From: Hyphomonadaceae bacterium
Lineage (GTDB): Bacteria > Pseudomonadota > Alphaproteobacteria > Caulobacterales > Maricaulaceae
Length of the DNA: 39,697 bases
Direction: 5' to 3'
Assembly: GCA_013001295.1 (NCBI GenBank)
Contig: JABDMW010000013.1
Coordinates: 1-39,697 of the forward strand
Numbering within the stretch: position 1 is the first letter of the stretch; the number at the start of each line of letters is the position of its first letter. The position numbers and the translations under genes are program-made. A model generated the notes under the pieces. It was not told the DNA's origin and searched no databases. It was given only the letters and a program-made list of their open reading frames with translations. Shown piece after piece: positions 26,201 through 35,200 of the stretch.

Positions 26201-29200
26201 GTGAGTGTCATTTCCGGCATCGAATCCGCAGCAACTGTAGCTGTGTCAGGGGCTGATGTTGCCGTACCGTCCGTCGCAGTCGCGATATTTGTCACTTCAC
26301 CCGCATCGATGTCGGTTTGCGTGACCTCGTAATCGGCCGCGCAGATCAAGCTTGCGCTCGGGGCCAGACCGCCCGCCGACAGAGCCGGACAATTAACAGT
26401 TGCGATCTTGTCATCAGAAACGCTGATGTCGGTGAGGACTGTTACATTACCTGAATTTGTCACCACATATTCGTAAGATACAATGTCGCCAGGCAAAGCA
26501 AAGTTTACCGATGTTGCAGTTTTTGCAATTGTTAGATCGTTTGTTTGATCAACGCCAACATTTCCAGGACCCGGCTCCGACGTCGTGGTTCCATCTGTCG
26601 CGCTTGCGCTATTGTCAATTGAGCCAGCGTCAAGATCTTCCTGAGTGACTGAATATACGGCCGTACATGTTAATGTTGCGCCCGGTGCAAGTCCACCGGC
26701 CGGCAACGCTGGGCACATTACCGTAATTCCCAAATCGTCCGAGACACTTATAGCATCAGTAATGGTCGTATTACCTGTATTCGTGACAACATATGTGTAG
26801 GTCACTAACTCACCGACCGCAGATACGGTTGTGGTGTCAGGCGTCAGTACAATCGATAGATCGGGGGATTGTGTACCTGTGACCGTCGCAATCGCTGGTA
26901 TTGAACTCTTGCCGCCGGACAGCGCTGACGCGATATTGGTGACTTCGCCGGCGTCTATATCTTCCTGTATCACCAAGTACGGTGCTGTACAGGTCAAAGT
27001 CGCATTTGGCACCAGACCGTCAGCTGGCAAGGCCGGACATGTAACGGTTGCGATTTTGTCGTCAGTTACGGTGATCGGATCGACTATGCTGACATTACCA
27101 GTGTTGGTCACGACATATTCGTAATTTAGAAGATCGCCCACGGCTGCGAAGTCATTGTTGCGCGCGACTTTTGTGATGGTAAAATCATTAGTCTGGTTAC
27201 CGGTTACGGTAACGCTGACCGGAGCACTGGTAACCGTTCCGTCAGTAGCGCTGGCGGTGTTTGTGACAAAACCGGCATCCAAATCTGCCTGCGTGACAAT
27301 GTCCGTCGCGGTACAGAAGAGTGTTGTGGCGGGTAGCAATCCACCCGCTGGCAGGATTGGACAATTGACGTCGGCAATCCGGTCATCTGTGATCGATATT
27401 TCATTTATGATTGTCACATTACCTGTGTTGGTCACAACATAATCGTAGCTGATGATATCGCCTGCAGTCTCGAAACTTGTGAGATCGGCAGATTTAACAA
27501 CTGTCATTGCCGGTGTTTGGGTCGAATTGACGGTGGCTGACGTCTCCGGTGTCGTCACGGTGCCATCCGTCGCCGAGGCAATATTGGTCACAAATCCGGC
27601 GTCAATGTCTTCTTGTGATACGGTGTAGCTAGCGGAGCAATCAAGTGCTGCGCCAGGTGCCAGACCGCCGGCCGGAAGAGCCGGGCAGTTCACAATAGCG
27701 ATTTTGTCATCGCTGACGCTGATCGCATTTGAGATTGTTATATTCCCGGTGTTCTCGACGCTATAGGTATAGGTCAGTGTTTCGCCTACAGTTGCAAATG
27801 TAGTTTCATTCGCCGTTTTGGTGATCGCCATAGACGGGGCTTGAGTGCCCGTAATCGTCACGGTGTCTGTTGGTGAAGTTGTAGAGCCGTCGCTTGCAGA
27901 GGCAATATTGGTCACAGTTCCAAGGTCCAGATCTTCCTGGGTTACGGTATCTGACCCGGTACAGCTCAGCGAACCGCCTGGCAGTAAACCCCCAACTGGC
28001 AGGGCGCCACACGTCACACTCATAATCCGGTCATCTGTCACCGTTACAGAATTCGCAACTGTGACATTGCCTGTATTAGTCACGACATATGTGTAGTCCA
28101 GAATTTCACCAACGGTCGTGAAATCACTGTTGTTAGCAACTTTTTCAATTCCGAGGCTGGGCGTTTGAATTGCGTTTACGGTCGCGAATTGTGGAGCGGT
28201 TGTGGTGAACCCGTCGGTCGCGGTCGCGTTGTTAACCACCGAACCGGCATCTATATCTGCTTGGGTAACGATATCAGTTGCGGTACAGGTGATAGAGACA
28301 TTTGGCAGCAAGCCGCCCGCTGGTAAAGCCGGGCAGTTGACAGAACTGATACGGTCATCATCAATGCTCACGGGGAATGTAATCGTCGTATTCCCGGAGT
28401 TGGTCACCTCGTACTCATAGGAGAGTACGTCACCTACCGCATTATAATCAGCAGTCAGCGCTGTTTTCGCCAGTGTCAATTCCGGCATTTGATCAGCTGG
28501 AATCGTCACGAAATCTGGTGGTGAACTTGTTCTTGGGTGATCTGCATAAGCATCATTGGTCACAAAGCCAGTATCGATATCTGTCTGGGTCACCGTGTAG
28601 GTTTCCTGACAATTAACAATCTGATTAACCAGAAGAATTCCTGAATAGCAAACGAAGGTACCGATTTTATTATCGATAATTGAAACATCCCCGACCAAAG
28701 CGATATCACCCGTGTTTTCGACTTGATAATTATATGTCAGCACCTGTCCAACAGCGTTGAACACTGTGTCCATGGATGTTTTGGTCATGGATATCGCTGG
28801 ATTAGTATTGGCCGGAATGGTTTCGGATGTCAGACCGGATGTTGAATTTCCATCTGTTGCTGACGCCACGTTGGTCACACTGCCCACGGCAATATTGTCA
28901 GTGGTTACCGTATAGTCGGCTGTACATGTAAGTGTATCATTTGGCAGTAAGCCACCGGCCGGTAAAGCCGGACAATTGACAGTGGCAATCAGGTTGTCAT
29001 TGACTGTAATCGGATTAGTAATGGTCACATTGCCCGTATTGGTCACGACATATTCATAACTGGTCACATCACCCGGGTTTGCGAAGTTGATAACTGTCGC
29101 GGTTTTTTCAACTTCAATCGCGTCGATTCGTGTTGCTAGCACCCGTTCGGTGACCGGTGCACTTGTCGTTGTGCCGTCTGTTGCCGTAGCAATGTTTTCA

Positions 29201-32200
29201 ATCACGCCCGCATCAATATCTGCCTGATCAACGCTGTCGGTTGCCGTACATGCTATGCTGTCGCCAGGTATCAGGCCGCCTACTGGAAGTGTAGAACAGT
29301 TCACACTCGCGATCCGACTATCAGAGACTGTGATGGCGTTTGTAATCGTAATGTTACCGGAATTGATCACTTCATATTCGTAATCAATGGTTTCGCCAGG
29401 TGTTTGATATGTCGAGCTTTGAGCCGTTTTGATCGTCGTTAACATAGGCGACTGATCTGCATTAACCGTCACGGTGTCTGTAGGTGACGACAACGCGCCA
29501 TTGGTTGCGCTGGCGATATTGGTTATAGAGCCTGCGTCAATATCAGTTTGCATCACCACATAATTAGCAGAACATGTTACCGTATCATTTGGCGCTAGTC
29601 CGGCCATTGGTAAGGACGGGCAGGACACGATTGCAATTTTATCGTCGCTGACCATGATATTGCCGGTCAACGTTGTATTACCTTCGTTTCTGACCAGATA
29701 TTCATACATCAGGACATCACCCGGTGCATCATAGCTCGTCACCAATGCGGACTTGCTGACACTCAGTGCCGGCATTTGCACGGCGTCCACTGTTTCAGAA
29801 ACGCTCGCCGACGAAATTGAACCGGCGGAAGCCGAAGCATTGTTGACCACGTTTCCTGTATCGATATCAGCCTGGGTCACAAAGTAACTGGAGGTACATA
29901 CAGTCGTTGCGTTAGGGGCTAATTCGCCACCCGCAATTATCGGGCAGTTTACGGACGCAATTTTATCATCGCTGACCGTGATTGCATCTGTAATGGTGAT
30001 ATTACCGGAATTGGTCACGACATATTCGTAATCGACACGATCACCTACAGCCGAGAAATTAGCGGTCAGCGCATTCTTTGCCATAGTAAGCGCCGGCATT
30101 TGATTAGCCGTGGCGGTCTCCATAATAGACGGCGACGAAATCGTCCCGTCCGTAGCAACCGCCGTATTGGTCAGAGATCCGCTATCCAAATCTTCCTGAG
30201 TAATGGTTGATGATGCCGTACAGGTCAGCGATGCACGCGGTGCCAAACCACCGGCAGGCAACGTTGGACAAACAACGGCAAAAGGAATGGCGATCTTATT
30301 GTCGGATACCATGATATCGGTCGTGATCGTCGTATTACCAGTATTGGTAACCACATAACTATAATTAACTGTTTCACCGACCGATGAGTAAACCTGCGGT
30401 GAAGCCGTTTTGGTCATTGCTATAGATGGCGATTGATCCGCATTGACAGTTTCGCTCACCTCCGGTGATGTTGTTGCTCCATCTGTCGACGAAGCAGTAT
30501 TGACGACCGAACCGGTATCAATATCAGCCTGCGTGACAACGTAAACGGCTGTACATGTAATACTGTCTGTTGGCAGGAGGCCGCCTCTTGGCAAGGCCGG
30601 ACAGCTCACTGACGCGATCTTATCATCTGAAACCGATACAGGGTCCGTAATCGTTACATTACCCGCATTGCTAACCACATATTGGTATGAGATCGTATCC
30701 CCTACGCTGTCATAACTGGTCGTTGTTGCGGTCTTGAGCGTGGTTAGAGCCGGTGCCTGTGTCCCGTCTACGGTAACCGTATCTGTCGCTGGCGCTAACA
30801 TGCCACCAGCAGGTGTCCCGTCGACCGTCGCAATATTAGTGACCGAGCCGGCGTCAATATCTGCCTGGGTGACTGTATATGAGGCCGTACATACAAAATT
30901 GGCTGACGGTGTTAGCGACGTCGCAGGACACGAGATGGCGCCAATCAAATCATCAGAAAGCGCAATTCCCGTGACTGTAACATTGCCGGTATTTGTGACC
31001 GTATATGAATAGTCAAGAATATCACCAACCGCTGAAAAATCCACATCAAGGCCGACTTTATCAACACTCAAGGAAGGTGTAATAGTCGCATTGACCGTTG
31101 CAGATGATGGGACAGGTGTCAGAGGGCTACCGCCCGGAAGCTCAGACGCAACCGATGCATTATTGGTGACAGAACCTGCGTCCACATCTGCTTGGGTCAC
31201 GCTATAGCTGGCGGTACAGACCATCGTCCCCATGGGGGCCAATGTCGTGAGCGGACAACTGACGCTCGTCAAACTATCGGTAACAGCAATATTGCTCAGC
31301 GTTACCGAACCCGTATTTTCCACGTCAAATTCATAATTGAGGATGTCACCGACCATACCGAAATCCGTATCCAGGGCACGCTTAGTAAAGCTGATTGATG
31401 GCATCGGATCAGAATTGACCGTGACACTATCCGGCACGTTGACCACCGGACCGCTCGGGGGCGTCCCCGAACCACTGGCATTGTTGGTGACAAATCCGGC
31501 ATCCACGTCAGCCTGGGTTACCGTGTAGCTAGCCGTACATACCATGGATTCAGTTGGTAGGAGTGTTGATTGCGGACAGCTGACACTGGTGAGGCTATCG
31601 GCGACACCCACACCCGTCAGGGTCACATTACCGGTGTTCTGAACGTCAAATTCATAACTCAGCACATCGCCAGCATTCGTAAAGGTCGTTGTTGTCGCAC
31701 GCTTATCAAATGAAAGCGCCGGTGTTTGGGTGGCGTTCACTGTGGCGTCAGCAGGCGGTGATGTCAGCATACCATTTTGGGCGTAGGCCTGGTTGGTGAC
31801 AAAGCCTGCATCAATATCGGTTTGTGTAACTGTATAGTCAGCCGTACAGGTTTGCGTATCACCGGGAATGAAATTGCCGGTGATACAGCTAATCGTACCG
31901 ATTTTATCATCAATAACATTAACACCGCCAGTCAGCGTCAAATTACCATCATTAGTAAGAGAATACTCATAGCTTATGATTTCACCGGCGTTTGCGAAGG
32001 ACGTATCGAGCGGCGTTTTAACAATTGATAGCGCCGGATCCTGAGTTGCCGGAATGGTTTCAGAGGTTTGCGGTGACGTAGTTGTTCCGTCTGTCGCCGA
32101 GGCCAGATTGGTCACGGAGCCAATGTCCAAATCCATTTGGGTAACGGTATATGACGAGGTACATGTTAATGTCGCCAGTGGTGCCAAGCCACCCGCAGGC

Positions 32201-35200
32201 AATGCTGGACAACTTACAGTCACAAGATTGTCGCTCACACTGATCGGATCAGTGATGGTCGTATTGCCCGTATTGGTCACGACATACTGATACATGGTGA
32301 TGTCACCGGGCAAGGTGAATTGAATATCGGTTGCGGTTTTGACAACACTCATTCCCGGTGCTTGATCTGCATTCACGGTTTCTGTTGCTGGCGCGTCTGT
32401 CAGCGTACCGCCGGCAGGGGCACCGGTCGCGCTGGCGATATTGGTCACTTCGCCTGCATCGATGTCCGCCTGTGTGACCGTATAATTCGCCGTACACGTA
32501 ACGATCTCGCCTGGATCAAGGTTTGCGTCATTGTTGCCGATTGCCGCAACGTCGCAAGTCACCGTATCAATTTTGTCGTCTGTGACGGCGAGTGCGGAAA
32601 CAAAGACATTGCCGGTATTCTCAACCACATAATCATAGGTCAGGACATCACCAACGGCCGCAAATGTCGTTTCATTGGCTGTTTTGCTCATGCTTAACGC
32701 AGGCGTTTGATCGGCATTGACCGTCGCATCCGTCGTCGGTGGCGTTAAAGTTCCTCCGGACGGCGTGCCTGTTGCGCTCGCATTATTGGTAACAGACCCT
32801 GTATCGAGATCGGCCTGGGTCACTGTGTAGAGGCCCGTACAAACCACCTCTTCCATAGGATCGAGATTTGCGTCCCCGTTTCCGATCGCCGAGACATTAC
32901 ATGTCACGGTATCAATCAGATCATCGGTAACAGCCAGATCCGCGATCAGGACATTGCCGGTATTCGTGACGGTATAAGTGTAGGAAATCGTATCGCCCAC
33001 AGCAGCATAGCTGGTTTCAACCGGTGTCTTCACCAAAGTCATTGCCGGGCTTTGGATTGCGTTAACAGTCTCTGTAACGGTTGGCGATGTCGACGTCCCG
33101 TCGGTGGCCGACGCTATATTGGTCACAGAACCCGTATCAAGATCATCCTGGATCACCGTATACGTGGCCGTACAGGTCAGGTCCGCACCCGGTGCCAAAC
33201 CGCCTGTCGGCAATGCCGGACAGTTGACCGCCATCGGGATAACAATTTTATCATCGGTGACAAAAATCGGGTCGGTCACGGTGACGGTGCCGGTGTTTGT
33301 CACGACATATTGATAATCAATTTCGTCACCAACGGCTGCATAACTGGTCGTCAGCGCGGTTTTTACCATGGATAATCCGGAGCTTTGCGCAACTGAGGTG
33401 GTTTCACCTTCCGTGACCGGCGTGGTGACCTCGTCCGACTGCACCGAAGCCGTATTGACGATAGAGCCACCGTCAACATCATCCTGGTCAACCGTGTACG
33501 TCCCGCTCAACACACACGTCGCACCCGGCGCCAGTGTGGCGCAGGTGATGGTCGTGGGCTGGATCAACGGATCAGACACAACAACATTACTTTGGGTCGT
33601 CGTCCCGGTATTGGTCGCGGTAATCGTATAGGTCAGCACATCATTCAGCGTCACCGAACTCGAACTGTCATTATCCGCATTGGCAGGCGCAGGCTTGTTG
33701 ATAGAGAGGCTGGAGCTTTGCGCAACTGAGGTGGTTTCACCTTCCGTGACCGGCGTGGTGACCTCGTCCGACTGCACCGAAGCCGTATTGACAATACTGC
33801 CTGTGTCAACATCATCCTGATCAACCGTGTACGTCCCGCTCAACACACACGTCGCACCCGGGGCCAGTGTGGCACAAGTGATGGTCGTGGGCAGGATCAA
33901 CGGATCAGACACAACAACATTACTTTGTGTCGTCGTCCCGGTATTGGTCGCAGTAATCGTATAGGTCAGCACATCATTCAGCGTCACCGAACTCGAGCTG
34001 TCATTATCCGCGTTGGCAGGCGCAGGCTTGTTGATAGAGAGGCTGGTGGTTGTCGCGGCAACATCATCATTGGTGATGCTACAGGTGGCATCATCACCGG
34101 CGGCCAGGGTGACCGACCCGGCGGTTGCAGTACCGCTGCCCAAGGTGCCCGCATCACATGACCATGTACCCTCGGTATAATTGGCCAGATCAGATTCGAC
34201 CAAAGTGTAAGCGCCCGCCGTCAGTCCCGACAGGGTGGTGGCGGTGTAGGTTGTGGTATCACCGACAGTAGTGCCTGCGTCAAAGGTCAAGGACCCGGCA
34301 TCTGTCATAATACCAAAGTCACCAACCACGCCGCTCTCGCCATTATCATTGGTCACAGCCTTGACGATGGTCAGGTCGGCGGTAGGCGGGGCAATATCAT
34401 TATTGGATATTGTACAAACGGCATTGTCGCCATCAGTTAGTGTAATAGAGCCGCTGGTCGCACCCGAATTATTGAGTACACCTTCAGTACAGCTCCAAGT
34501 GCCTTCCGTATATCCCGGAAGGTCAGACTCGGTTAATGTATATGTTCCGGCTGACAAGCTTACAATCGTATCGGAAGTGTAGGTTGTTGTATTACCGACA
34601 GTTGTGCCGCCGTCAAAGCTGAGACTGCCGGCATCTGTCATAATACCAAAGTCACCTACCGCACCGCTTCCGCCGTCATCATTGATAACTTCTTTTACGA
34701 TCTGAAGGCTTGTTGTTAAACTAAACTCAATCGGATCAGATAACGAACATTTCGGATCAGAAATTTCAGAGGGCGTACCGCGACCGCTAGATTTCGCGAC
34801 ATAGCCCAGAGCAAAATTGAATGAAGCGGTCGTGTCTATCATCCCGTCATTATCATTGTCGCACGGGAAGGCCGTCCGCACGAGAACCGTGGTTCCCGAC
34901 TGGGGATTGGCGTCGCCGTAATCACCCTCACCGTCCAAATCAAGAAAAGGATTGGCCCCGCCAATTCGCACGTCGGAAAACACGTCATGCGCAATAATGT
35001 TGCCATTATACACGGTGCCGAGCATAAAATCATAACGGGTCGTATTCGTATTAAAGGTAACATTGTAGTCAACGATTGCGGTGCTCGACGGCAAAACACA
35101 TTGTTGGGCAAACTCAAATTGCAAATCCGCGATTGCATTTACCGATGAATCATTCGCGGTACAGCTAGGCGCTGTATAGGGCACAGGACCAAGCTGCGCT

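Noticed and set aside
26220-34050. CRISPR-like periodicity of about 326 bp
   Set aside because: The repeats are long, diverged and in frame with protein domains; there are no short identical repeats with unique spacers.
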